From positions 1-64,000 of the forward strand of contig NZ_JBINJW010000011.1 in the NCBI RefSeq assembly GCF_043951855.1: a stretch of 64,000 bases of DNA, given 5' to 3'. A program made the translations under genes and the position numbers. Source of the stretch: Proteiniclasticum sp043951855 (GTDB taxonomy: Bacteria > Bacillota > Clostridia > Clostridiales > Clostridiaceae). This document shows positions 33,942 through 42,776 of this stretch, in pieces; position 1 is the stretch's first letter, and each line of letters opens with the position of its first letter. The notes under the pieces are model-generated. The model searched no databases. It was not told where the DNA came from and saw only the letters and a program-made list of their open reading frames with translations.

Positions 33942-36900
33942 TCACCCTAACACCTGATCCACAAACAGGTCAACGATCACAGGATCAAACTGCGTACCTG
34001 CACAGGATTTCAGTTCCGCTACAGCTTCTTCCTTGGTGATGGAAGTTCTGTATCCTCTGATTCCTGTCATGGTCTCATAGGAATCTGCCACCGCAATGAT
34101 TCTGGAGAGCAGAGGAATCTCTTCCCCTTTCAGTTTTCTGGGATATCCGTTTCCGTTGTACCATTCGTGATGACTGAGTACAATTTCAGCCAGATGCTTG
34201 TAGTCATCCACTTCTTTCAGCAGCTGGTATCCGATTTCAGAATGCTTTCTGATCTGGCTGATTTCTTTATCGGTAAGCTTTCCGGCTTTCTGAAGTATAT
34301 CCTTGGACACCATGACTTTCCCGATGTCATGAAGTCTAGCCGCCAGTCTGAGGTCTTCAATCACATTCTCCTTGAGACCCATCGCCATGCCCAGCTTCTC
34401 AGCATATTCCGTCACTTCTCTGTTGTGCTGGAACATTTCATGATTCTTCCTGTTCAGTTTATTGAGCAGCTTGTCAATGGTCTTTCTCTTGATGGTCTGC
34501 CCGTATCTCAGCTTATTTCGATACATGTTGTTGTCCGCTTCCGTGAATACGTCATCAAAATCTTCCTCTGCTCTTCTCATGACGGAATATCCTATGGCAA
34601 GAGATACGGAAAGCGAGTCCACTTTTGTCTTGGACGCAAGAGATACGATTCTGTCCTTCAGCGCTTTGGCCTGTGCTCTGTCGCTGTTGGGAAGAAGGAG
34701 GATGAATTCATCTCCCCCAGTTCTGCAGACCACATCTTCCTGTCTTGTGACTTCCTTGATGATTGTCGCAACCTCTTTCAGAAGCTTGTCTCCTGTGGCA
34801 TGACCAAATGCGTCATTGGTGAGCTTCAGCCCGTTGACATCCACCACCATCACCGTCAGGGGAAGGCTCAGGATATCGCTGATGCTTTTCACGGCTTCAT
34901 TCAGATACCTTCTGTTGAAAAGCCCCGTCAGGGCATCGCGATAGCTGAGGTCTTCGATGTTCTTCATTTCCTCTCGCCTTCTTGTGATGTCCTTGAAGAT
35001 GACCACTGCACCGATGATCTCATTCTCACTGCCAGTAATCGGTGCTGCACTGAGCTCGATGAACACTTCTTCATGTCCCTTTGTGAGGAGTCTGTAATCT
35101 TCCACCAGCTCCACCTTGTTTCTGCTTCTCATGCTTTCCCGGGCTATGTTTGTGAAATGATTTCCATGCTGGTCATGGATATGGAGTACCTCTTCCAGAG
35201 GTCTTCCTTTGGCTTCTTCCTGAGTCCAGCCCGTGAAGGTTTCAGCCATATTGTTCATGATGACGACATTGCCGTAGGAATCTGTCGATATCACAGCATC
35301 CGCAGCAGAATGGATCGTGTTTTTGAAAAGATCCTTTTCAATGAGGAAGTAACTTTCCAGCTGCTTTCTTTCTGTGATGTCTCTTATGAAATGGATGAGT
35401 TTTCTTTCTTTTCCTTCCAGTGTGGAAACGGAAACTTCCACATCGAAGATTGTTCCATCTTTTTTCCTGTGGCGCGATTCAAAGAGTTCAGAACCCCTTT
35501 CATAGATTCTCTGCGCTTTTTCTCTGGCGCTCTTGGCATCTTCCATGATGGTGTGTTTCATGATGCTCATCCCGATGAGTTCTTCTTTTGTGTACCCGCA
35601 CATACCGCAGTAGGCTTCATTGACGTCGATGATCTTCAGCTCTTCATCCAGTGCATAGTAACCGTCTCTCGTGGTTTCAAGGACAGTTCGTAAATACAGC
35701 TCTCTCTCTTTCGTCTCTTTTTCAGAAAGAACCTCTTTCGTGATGTCTCTATGATTTCCGAAGATACCGATGAGGTGTTCCTGATCATCATACAGGCACA
35801 TGTAGTCCCCGGCGATAGCAATCTCTTTTCCGTCCTTCCTTTCCTTCTCGAACACAACCCTCAGGTTGCTTTGATCAAGAAGAGCTTTCAGTTCTTCTAT
35901 GCCTTCCTCAGGATCACACAGAATACTTGCCGGCACTTTCTCATTTCTGATCTCCTCTTCCGTAATGCCGTACAGGTCCAGAAGTGCGGGATTGATTCTG
36001 TTGATTTTCAGATTCCTGCAGATCTCTTTCAGCACCTGATCCCGATTGTTCTCCGGAACTTCTTTCCAGGATACCGGGTGATCAAGCATCAGAAAAAACT
36101 TCGCATTGTTGGACTGGGTGAAATAGATGTTGAGCCACATTTCATTTTCCGCCAGTTTATCTTCCGCAAGTTTTCTTTCTGTGATGTCTCGACTGATGCC
36201 CAGAAAACCGGTGAGTTCATTATTCGGTCCCCAGTAAGGGGTCTTCAGCGTTTCAAGAAAGCTCTTGGTTCCATCCGAAAGCGTAACCCATTCTTCGTTT
36301 TTACGTGGGGTCAGATCCTTGAGAATCAGTGCATCCTTTTCTCTGAATAAATCTGCTATGGCATCCGGATACAGATCATAATCTGTGTAGCCTATGATTT
36401 TTTCTTTCGGAAGATTCAGCAGTGCAGCGAAATTGTTGTTGCATCCCCTGTAGTAACCATCCACATCCTTGAAGAAGACCAGATCATAGATGGAGTCCAG
36501 AAACCGGTTGATGGGGCTTTCGAGGTCCTCCAGTCCCATGAGCATATCACTGCCATACTTGGTTTTCATGTCCTTTACTACGGAGTGTGCTCTCTGCTCT
36601 ATGCCACGATCGGGAATCTTCATATCAAACGGCTCATCGATATAGGCCGACAGTTTGAGAAAACCCGTTGTACCGATAACTTCTCCTTCATGGTCTTTCA
36701 TGAGAGAAATCATTCCGGAAAGCACGGTTTCCTTTCCACTCTTCATCAGATAGATCAGATCCTGATTACCAGGCTCTTTCCCGCTTCTGACCATGCTCAT
36801 GATATTCTGGTAGGTCTTATGGGATTTACTGCTGAGAACAGAAAACAAGCTCCTGCGCTCAACCTGGGCAGGAGAATAACCCAGAGTATCTCTCCAGGCT

Positions 36901-37010
36901 TCGTTGGTATAGATGAGATTACACTCTAAATCAACGGATTGAATCATTGTACTTGAGTAATCCATTATATTCTTATACGTGAAACTGGTAGTAAGATCTG
37001 CTCTTTCCAT
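33942..37010 (-). CDS. Multi-PAS GGDEF-HD-GYP cyclic-di-GMP enzyme
   Basis: This is 1022 aa from the ATG at 37010 (GGGAGG 7 nt upstream). Four to five PAS domains fill residues 20 to about 680, each ending in a typical GxxxDITERK-like block. A GGDEF domain follows, with intact GGDEF at 765-769 and an inhibitory I-site RQED five residues before it. An HD-GYP domain is last: HDIGK near 894, HHE at 947-949 and GYP at 955-957, with Asn replacing the usual Asp in the HHExxDGxGYP motif. It could both make and break c-di-GMP. No membrane segment is seen. It has its own promoter and is followed by a pseudopilin gene. Confidence 0.93.
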   Translation of the reverse strand: MERADLTTSFTYKNIMDYSSTMIQSVDLECNLIYTNEAWRDTLGYSPAQVERRSLFSVLSSKSHKTYQNIMSMVRSGKEPGNQDLIYLMKSGKETVLSGMISLMKDHEGEVIGTTGFLKLSAYIDEPFDMKIPDRGIEQRAHSVVKDMKTKYGSDMLMGLEDLESPINRFLDSIYDLVFFKDVDGYYRGCNNNFAALLNLPKEKIIGYTDYDLYPDAIADLFREKDALILKDLTPRKNEEWVTLSDGTKSFLETLKTPYWGPNNELTGFLGISRDITERKLAEDKLAENEMWLNIYFTQSNNAKFFLMLDHPVSWKEVPENNRDQVLKEICRNLKINRINPALLDLYGITEEEIRNEKVPASILCDPEEGIEELKALLDQSNLRVVFEKERKDGKEIAIAGDYMCLYDDQEHLIGIFGNHRDITKEVLSEKETKERELYLRTVLETTRDGYYALDEELKIIDVNEAYCGMCGYTKEELIGMSIMKHTIMEDAKSAREKAQRIYERGSELFESRHRKKDGTIFDVEVSVSTLEGKERKLIHFIRDITERKQLESYFLIEKDLFKNTIHSAADAVISTDSYGNVVIMNNMAETFTGWTQEEAKGRPLEEVLHIHDQHGNHFTNIARESMRSRNKVELVEDYRLLTKGHEEVFIELSAAPITGSENEIIGAVVIFKDITRRREEMKNIEDLSYRDALTGLFNRRYLNEAVKSISDILSLPLTVMVVDVNGLKLTNDAFGHATGDKLLKEVATIIKEVTRQEDVVCRTGGDEFILLLPNSDRAQAKALKDRIVSLASKTKVDSLSVSLAIGYSVMRRAEEDFDDVFTEADNNMYRNKLRYGQTIKRKTIDKLLNKLNRKNHEMFQHNREVTEYAEKLGMAMGLKENVIEDLRLAARLHDIGKVMVSKDILQKAGKLTDKEISQIRKHSEIGYQLLKEVDDYKHLAEIVLSHHEWYNGNGYPRKLKGEEIPLLSRIIAVADSYETMTGIRGYRTSITKEEAVAELKSCAGTQFDPVIVDLFVDQVLG

Positions 37011-37100
37011 TCTGTCCTCCCGATATATCCGGTCATGTTGTGAACACATGACACTGAATCAACCTCAGCTTGTTAAAATATTAATGATGCTTATTATATT

Positions 37101-37129
37101 ATTATAATTTATTCATTCTATCCATTCAA
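37101..37129 (-). promoter_or_regulatory. Promoter of the PAS-GGDEF-HD-GYP gene
   Basis: On the minus strand TTGAAT (37129-37124) and TATAAT (37106-37101) are spaced by exactly 17 nt, with a start expected near 37095 and a leader of about 85 nt. Confidence 0.7.
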
Positions 37130-37225
37130 TCTTATATGGATAATATACTTCATAATTTTCATCAGCACCTTCTATAGTGTATCCGTCATGCATTAAGCTG
37201 GGATATGAATCCTTCTGATGACTAT

Positions 37226-37264
37226 TTTCAAGAGGAGCCTTCTTTCTGCAAGAAGACTCCTCTT
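37226..37264 (-). terminator. Terminator of the pil operon
   Basis: AAGAGGAG plus CTTCTT pair with AAGAAG plus CTCCTCTT around a 5-nt loop with one mismatch, followed by GAAAAT on the minus strand. It lies about 45 nt past pilO and before the next promoter. The T-run is poor. Confidence 0.5.
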
Positions 37265-37310
37265 AACATCTGGTTTTTGAAAGCCGTTCTTTCAGTCATC
37301 ACCACCGCCA

Positions 37311-38063
37311 TTAAGGTGCAGCGGTTTCCTCAGTCGCTTCATTGTCTGCCGGATCCGGCTCCTCTTCTACCCTCTGCAGGCCTGTCCCGACTTCAAACAA
37401 GGATGCAAGGTCGGAAAATCCGACGCTGTCTACATAAAAACTGTACTCCTCATAAGGTATGTCTGATGATGCCAGTCCTCTTACATACTGCCTGAATGTG
37501 ACATCAGCGCGAAGCGCTCCGTCTTCGCTGTTATAAAGGGATACATTATCCACCGTCAAGGCCAGAGGCGAAATGTCATCCAGATCCTCAAGAAATTTCA
37601 TGATCTTTGCGCTGCTTCCCCTGGCGGTAAAATTCAGCGTCAGTGCAGAAAGGATATCTTTTTCCTCTTCTACCATGTTCTCATCTTCTTCGGTCTCACC
37701 AGTTTCTTCGATCAGAGCCGCATCACTGAAAGACAGATAAAGCGGTTCCACTTCCTGGTCCAGAGAATAGGTATAGAAATCATGAATGACCTGCGGATAG
37801 TCCACATGGTCTGGAACCATCTCCTCGAAGCCTTCCACTTCCGCTTTAAGAAGTTCGATTCTGGTTTCCTTCTCATCGATGGCTCTTTCATTGGCCAGCA
37901 TGAGTTCCACTCTCAGGAGCTTCTCATCATGTTCCATGGCTACATCATCCACACTGCTGATTCTGGGTATGCCTACAAAAAATATGAGCGCAATGTTCAG
38001 AAGAAGGAAGAGCAGCACGATAAGAAGCTTAATCTGAAATGTCTCGTTTTTAAGCCTTTCCAT
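37311..38063 (-). CDS. pilO: PilO-like type IV pilus inner-membrane alignment protein
   Basis: The 250-aa protein has a short cytoplasmic start, one membrane helix (about 11-32), a coiled-coil stretch (about 40-80) and a ferredoxin-like C-terminal domain with an acidic insert (EETGETEEDENMVEEEKD). This is the PilO plan. It links the membrane platform to PilN. GGGAGG precedes the ATG. It is the last gene of the main pil operon, 38 nt after the pilM-pilN fusion gene. Position and topology carry this call. Confidence 0.75.
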   Translation of the reverse strand: MERLKNETFQIKLLIVLLFLLLNIALIFFVGIPRISSVDDVAMEHDEKLLRVELMLANERAIDEKETRIELLKAEVEGFEEMVPDHVDYPQVIHDFYTYSLDQEVEPLYLSFSDAALIEETGETEEDENMVEEEKDILSALTLNFTARGSSAKIMKFLEDLDDISPLALTVDNVSLYNSEDGALRADVTFRQYVRGLASSDIPYEEYSFYVDSVGFSDLASLFEVGTGLQRVEEEPDPADNEATEETAAP

Positions 38064-38101
38064 AGCAGAAGCCTCCCTTTACTGGTATTAGTCGTCTCAT
38101 T

Positions 38102-39541
38102 CTACAATCCATCTGCTTCACCGTCACTTCCACCGTCCGCTTCTTCGGGCAGCATGGGTTCCTCGGCCTTATAGACCACATTGAGCTGCAGGTACTCCTG
38201 CGTGTTGTCCATGCTGAGTCCGCTTACTTTCACCGGTTCGAAGAGTCCTGTACTGTTGAGTGCCAGCACGACCCTGGCTGCATCCAGCGTTCGACTGTCC
38301 TCATTACCGAAGTAGAAGCTCACATCGATGCCTGTCTTGTGTATGCTGATGGAATCAATCCTTGCTTCTCTGGGCAGACTTTCACTGAGCGCAGTAAGAT
38401 ATCCGATGTAGTCAGTGTTCTCTGCGTAAATGTTCCGAAGCATGTCCGCTTTCATCTGTAGTTCTTTTTCATTGGCTGTGACTTTTCTCAGAATCTCATT
38501 CACCTCAGCAATACGATCTTCAGGCACTTCTACCAGTTCGGTATGATAGAAGGATTTCATGTACTTCTCCAGAAGAACAAAACCTCCCTGAATCAGCATG
38601 GTTACAAGCAGCAATGCACTGACCAGTCTGATGGCACTGTTTCTTCGATTCGATCTGATATACTGACCACGTGGTGCCGCGTAATTGATTTCCTTGTTGT
38701 AGATCAGTCTGTTTGCCGGATAGACACCAAGAAGCCATGCTTCTTCAGGCTGAACACTGCCGGATAAGCTGTTGTCCTTTGCCGCATATACTGGAAGATC
38801 CAGAGAACCGACTTCGCCCTCATAGATGGACTTCATGGATTCCTTCAGTCCTTCTTCATAGCGTCTCTCCGCCTGCACAATGACTTTATCGATGGTCTCC
38901 CCGAAATACTGTCTGGAATAGAAATTCAGATAATAGCCCATGTTTTCAAGGGTGGCCTCCGTAGGTTTCCCTTCCGATTCCTCGTAATCGAATGCGGTAT
39001 GAAGAAAAACATTCTTTTCTCTTTCAATATGAATCCAGGCTGAACTACCCACTACTCTAACTATGGCTATGCCTTTTCCGTCTTCTTTCTGCACGATATT
39101 CATAAGAAGCCCAGGCATGGCAGAGAGCGTTGTCAGCCTGATTCTGTTTCTCCTGAAGAGCGCTTTCACTTCCTCCAGCTGCTCCTTCTTTGATGCACTT
39201 AGCATCAGATGGAGCTCTTTCAGTTTTCTGTCGATGGATGTGATCCGGTAATCCACTTCAAAATCGTTGGGATCCAGCACAAAGTATTCATTGATGTTGT
39301 TTGATACAAAGCTTTCCACATCTTCACTGTATAGAAGAGGAGATGTGACGCTCTTGACTACAGTCTCACGGTCTTCGATGACTGCTCTTGCGTATCTGAT
39401 CTTATGCTTATTCAGAAACTGCGTAAAAGTCTCATCATCCTTGTAACGGTGGTAGTCCAGTACAGACAGGCTTTTCCCTGATTTCTCCAGATAATAGGCA
39501 TCTATTCTGTTTTGCGAAAAATATACGATAAGTTCTTTCAT
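38102..39541 (-). CDS. PilM-PilN fusion protein
   Basis: The 479-aa protein joins two pilus parts normally made separately. Residues 1 to about 290 look like a PilM-type actin-like domain (MKELIVYFSQNRIDAYYLEKS opening at 1-21, DPNDFEVDYRI, then a GIAIVRVVGSSAWIHI strand near 155). A membrane helix at about 305-325 is followed by a periplasmic-type PilN domain with a coiled coil (330-370) and a ferredoxin-like end. PilM binds the PilN tail in other systems, so the fusion fixes the pair one to one. It lies between pilC and pilO. Confidence 0.8.
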   Translation of the reverse strand: MKELIVYFSQNRIDAYYLEKSGKSLSVLDYHRYKDDETFTQFLNKHKIRYARAVIEDRETVVKSVTSPLLYSEDVESFVSNNINEYFVLDPNDFEVDYRITSIDRKLKELHLMLSASKKEQLEEVKALFRRNRIRLTTLSAMPGLLMNIVQKEDGKGIAIVRVVGSSAWIHIEREKNVFLHTAFDYEESEGKPTEATLENMGYYLNFYSRQYFGETIDKVIVQAERRYEEGLKESMKSIYEGEVGSLDLPVYAAKDNSLSGSVQPEEAWLLGVYPANRLIYNKEINYAAPRGQYIRSNRRNSAIRLVSALLLVTMLIQGGFVLLEKYMKSFYHTELVEVPEDRIAEVNEILRKVTANEKELQMKADMLRNIYAENTDYIGYLTALSESLPREARIDSISIHKTGIDVSFYFGNEDSRTLDAARVVLALNSTGLFEPVKVSGLSMDNTQEYLQLNVVYKAEEPMLPEEADGGSDGEADGL

Positions 39542-39554
39542 TCCTTGCTCCCCT

Positions 39555-40751
39555 TTATCCGATCCCTTGAGACATATTTAATATTGGAACAGCGATCGCG
39601 ATGACGATGAATCCGACCACACCTCCTATGATGATGATCATCACAGGCTCGATTTTCGCCACAAGTTTATTCAGGGAATATTCCACTTCTCTGTCATAAA
39701 TTGCAGCCAGTTTGTAGAGCATTTCATCCAGCTGCCCCGTCTCCTGTCCTACTCTCATGAGTCCATAGACCATCGGATCAAAAAGCTTCTCTTCCTGAAA
39801 AGCATCAGACATGGTCAGTCCGTTGATGATTCTTCTGATAGCCTGATCAAACCCCTTTTCGAGGTGACGGTTTCTCAGTATGTTTTTCGTGGAATCCAGT
39901 GCTTCAAGCACCGGTACACCGGATTTAAGAAACACACCTAGACTTCTTGCCATACGGGAAATGATCACCTGCTTGCTTAAGATTCCTATGACCGGAAGAC
40001 TCAGTAGCAGACTGTCTTTGAAGATCACAAATCTCGGATTTCTCCAGAGAATCATCAGCATGATGACAAACAGAACCGCAATCCCGAAAATCAGAAGCGT
40101 GTTGTTCTGGAAGAATCCGGTCATGGCGAGCAGCATTCTGGTGGCCACAGGCAGGTTTTCCATATCCGAGAAGAGATCCGCAAAGGAAGGCACTACAAAA
40201 TACACAAAGAAGAGTATCGTTGCGAGCGTAGCCCCTACCAGTATCTTAGGATATACCGTTGCAGTCTTCACCTTGTTCCTGATGGCGATATCTCTCTGGT
40301 AGTACTCTTCCATGTTGAGAAGAATGTTATCCAGTTCCCCTGTTGACTCCCCCACCTTCACCATATCCACGATAAGCTGAGGAAAATCTTCTGTGGCTTC
40401 CATGGATGTGGAAAGAGACTCTCCTTTTCTCACGTTTTCCAGAATCTTCCCGTAGACCTTTCTGATTTCCTTGTTAGTGGACTGCTGCTCCAGGATTTCA
40501 AGGCTCAGCATGATATTCACCCCTGATCTGATCATCAGCGCCATATGTCCGCAGAAGTTCACCAGTTCCTGATCACGGAATCTCTTTTTCGGGGTGAAGA
40601 GATCTCTTGGTTCTTCCTTCTCTTCTATACTGATTGGTGTCACATTCAGATTTCTGATTCTTTCATTTACAGTAACGGGGTCAGGTCCAAGCATGGTCCC
40701 TTTGACCATCTGACGATTGGTATCCCATCCTCTATATTTATAAATCGGCAT
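39555..40751 (-). CDS. pilC: Type IV pilus inner-membrane platform protein
   Basis: The 398-aa protein is a GspF/PilC family member. It has two repeats of the F domain, each ending in a membrane helix pair, with motifs FCGHMALMIRSGVNI and VKVGESTGELDNIL in the first half and MARSLGVFLKSGVPVLEAL and MRVGQETGQLDEML in the second. PilC converts ATPase rotation into pilin insertion. It is 13 nt after the end of the pilB frame, in the same operon. Confidence 0.95.
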   Translation of the reverse strand: MPIYKYRGWDTNRQMVKGTMLGPDPVTVNERIRNLNVTPISIEEKEEPRDLFTPKKRFRDQELVNFCGHMALMIRSGVNIMLSLEILEQQSTNKEIRKVYGKILENVRKGESLSTSMEATEDFPQLIVDMVKVGESTGELDNILLNMEEYYQRDIAIRNKVKTATVYPKILVGATLATILFFVYFVVPSFADLFSDMENLPVATRMLLAMTGFFQNNTLLIFGIAVLFVIMLMILWRNPRFVIFKDSLLLSLPVIGILSKQVIISRMARSLGVFLKSGVPVLEALDSTKNILRNRHLEKGFDQAIRRIINGLTMSDAFQEEKLFDPMVYGLMRVGQETGQLDEMLYKLAAIYDREVEYSLNKLVAKIEPVMIIIIGGVVGFIVIAIAVPILNMSQGIG

Positions 40752-40762
40752 ACTCCATCCCC

Positions 40763-42427
40763 CTACAGTGTTGTTCTCATTAGTTCCTCTATGGTGGTAT
40801 CTCCTGCAAGAACCTTGGATACGCAGGATTCCTTGAGGCTTTCCATTCCGGATTTCATGGCATATCTTTCAATTTCAAGATCGGACGCATCTTCCACAAT
40901 GAGTCTCTTGATCTCATCATCCAGTTCCAGCACCTCAAAAACCGCAACTCTGCCCTTGTATCCCTTCATATTGCAGGAGGGACATCCCACGGATTTCTTC
41001 AGCATCACATCTTCTGTGATGCCCAGGATCTTCTTCTCGTGAGCAGATGCCGGCTCATTCTTCGCACAGACCGGACAAACCTTGCGGACCAGTCTCTGTG
41101 ATATGACACCTGCAAGTGTGGAAGCCAGAAGATACGGCTGAATATCCATATCCTTCAGTCTGGAAATGGTGGAAACCGCATTGTTGGTATGGATGGTGGA
41201 AAACACCAGGTGACCTGTCAATGCCGCTCTTATGGAAATCTCTGCAGTCTCCTGGTCACGAATCTCCCCGACAAGAACTATGTCAGGGTCCTGACGAAGA
41301 ATGCTTCTCAGACCATCGGCAAAAGTGAATCCGATCTTGTTGTTCACCTGCATCTGATTGACGCCTTCCAGATTGTATTCCACCGGGTCTTCTATGGTGA
41401 CGATGTTCTTTCGGACATCATTGACTTCGTTGATGAAACTGTACAGCGTTGTCGTCTTTCCTGATCCGGTGGGACCACACATAAGAACGATGCCGTAAGG
41501 CTTTCTTATGGTCCTCTGGATGATTTCATTCTCACGTTCCTTGAACCCCAATCTGGACAGGTTCAGCAGGGCATCATCTTTGCTGAGCAGTCTGATTACG
41601 ATCTTTTCTCCATAGATGGTCGGCACAATGGAGACACGCATATCCACGAACTTCCCGCTGGCTCGATAGAGAAACCTTCCATCCTGGGGTATTCTCTTTT
41701 CCGATATATTCATATTGGACATGATCTTCACGATGCTTACAACGGGCTCCAGGATCTGGATATCCGAACGGAGAATTTCTTCAAGGAATCCGTCCACACG
41801 ATATCGAACCCTTATTTCCGCATCTTCAGGTTCAATGTGCACGTCAGAGGCTTTATAGATAATGGCATTTTCCAGCACTGTGTTGATGAACTGGATAATA
41901 GGTGCATCCTGATTGAGCTCTGTCTCCAGTTTTTCCACCTGGTTTCTAGACATGACAACGGATCTCTGGAAAACCTCTGCCGCTTTCTGGGCTTTTTCCT
42001 TGTCATAGTATTTTTCAATATTGCGCAGAACCTGATCCTGAGAAGAAATTGCGGGCTTAATGACGTATCCCGTCGCAAGACGGATGTCATCAATGGCAAA
42101 GTAGTTGGATGGGTCACTCATGGCCACCAGGAGTTCTCCGTTATCCAGTCTTACAGGTACTGCAATGTACTTTCTCGCCAGTTTCTCTGGAAGAACTCTT
42201 ATGACTTCCTGCTTAATATGAATCTCATCCAGGTCAAGCATGGGGATATTCAGCTGCCTTTTGATGGCAGTGAGGATTTCGTCATAGGAGACCATTCCCT
42301 GATTGACAAGGATGTCCCCCAGCTTTTCTTCCGTCTTTTTCTGTATATCCAGTGCCAGCTTCAGCTGTTCATCGCTGATCAGCCCTTCCGAACTCAGTAT
42401 TTCTCCTAGCCTTTTCTTAACTGCCAT
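40763..42427 (-). CDS. pilB: Type IV pilus assembly ATPase with MshEN (c-di-GMP-binding) domain
   Basis: The 554-aa GspE/PilB ATPase drives pilus extension. The N-terminal domain has two MshEN motifs in tandem, residues 6-29 (R6-L7-G8 to Q29) and 35-58 (K35-L36-G37 to Q58), each 24 residues with Gly and Leu at the known places. In other bacteria this signature binds c-di-GMP. The ATPase core follows: Walker A GPTGSGKTTT at 318-327, an Asp box, Walker B near 382 and a His box. A four-Cys zinc site (CPVC and CPSC) lies near 435-465. GGAGG precedes the ATG. Confidence 0.96.
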   Translation of the reverse strand: MAVKKRLGEILSSEGLISDEQLKLALDIQKKTEEKLGDILVNQGMVSYDEILTAIKRQLNIPMLDLDEIHIKQEVIRVLPEKLARKYIAVPVRLDNGELLVAMSDPSNYFAIDDIRLATGYVIKPAISSQDQVLRNIEKYYDKEKAQKAAEVFQRSVVMSRNQVEKLETELNQDAPIIQFINTVLENAIIYKASDVHIEPEDAEIRVRYRVDGFLEEILRSDIQILEPVVSIVKIMSNMNISEKRIPQDGRFLYRASGKFVDMRVSIVPTIYGEKIVIRLLSKDDALLNLSRLGFKERENEIIQRTIRKPYGIVLMCGPTGSGKTTTLYSFINEVNDVRKNIVTIEDPVEYNLEGVNQMQVNNKIGFTFADGLRSILRQDPDIVLVGEIRDQETAEISIRAALTGHLVFSTIHTNNAVSTISRLKDMDIQPYLLASTLAGVISQRLVRKVCPVCAKNEPASAHEKKILGITEDVMLKKSVGCPSCNMKGYKGRVAVFEVLELDDEIKRLIVEDASDLEIERYAMKSGMESLKESCVSKVLAGDTTIEELMRTTL

Positions 42428-42447
42428 GGTTACCTCCGCTGTTTGTA

Positions 42448-42768
42448 TTATTCAGAACTCTTGTCCTTATACTTAAAATAGTCAATAAACACATCCGGTT
42501 CTACCGTCCCAGATGCTCTGTATTTATCCATGTCGATTTCGATGATATCCTCTTCTATGCGGAATGTCATGCGTCCCACACCGCTGCGCTCCAATGAATC
42601 ATTTTCGATTGCAGATTGCAGTTCAAATAGCTGTACCGAATCATCCTGTCCCGATTTCACATTATTCGAGCTGATCATGAACAGCGGTAGAGCAGAAACG
42701 GCGATTAATGCCACGATAGAGATTGCAATCAGAGCTTCCAGCAAGGAAAACCCCTTTAATTTTTTCAT
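42448..42768 (-). CDS. Type IV pilus minor pseudopilin (PilV/PulI-like)
   Basis: This is 106 aa from the ATG at 42768, with AGGTG 6 nt upstream; an in-frame start 18 nt farther has no site and would overlap the previous gene. The class III signal is MKKLKG then FSLLEALIA, cleaved after Gly6 with Glu at +5, followed by one hydrophobic helix. It is a small pilin-like subunit processed by PilD. It sits between the pilX-like gene and pilB in the operon. Confidence 0.85.
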   Translation of the reverse strand: MKKLKGFSLLEALIAISIVALIAVSALPLFMISSNNVKSGQDDSVQLFELQSAIENDSLERSGVGRMTFRIEEDIIEIDMDKYRASGTVEPDVFIDYFKYKDKSSE

Positions 42769-42776
42769 ATACTCAC

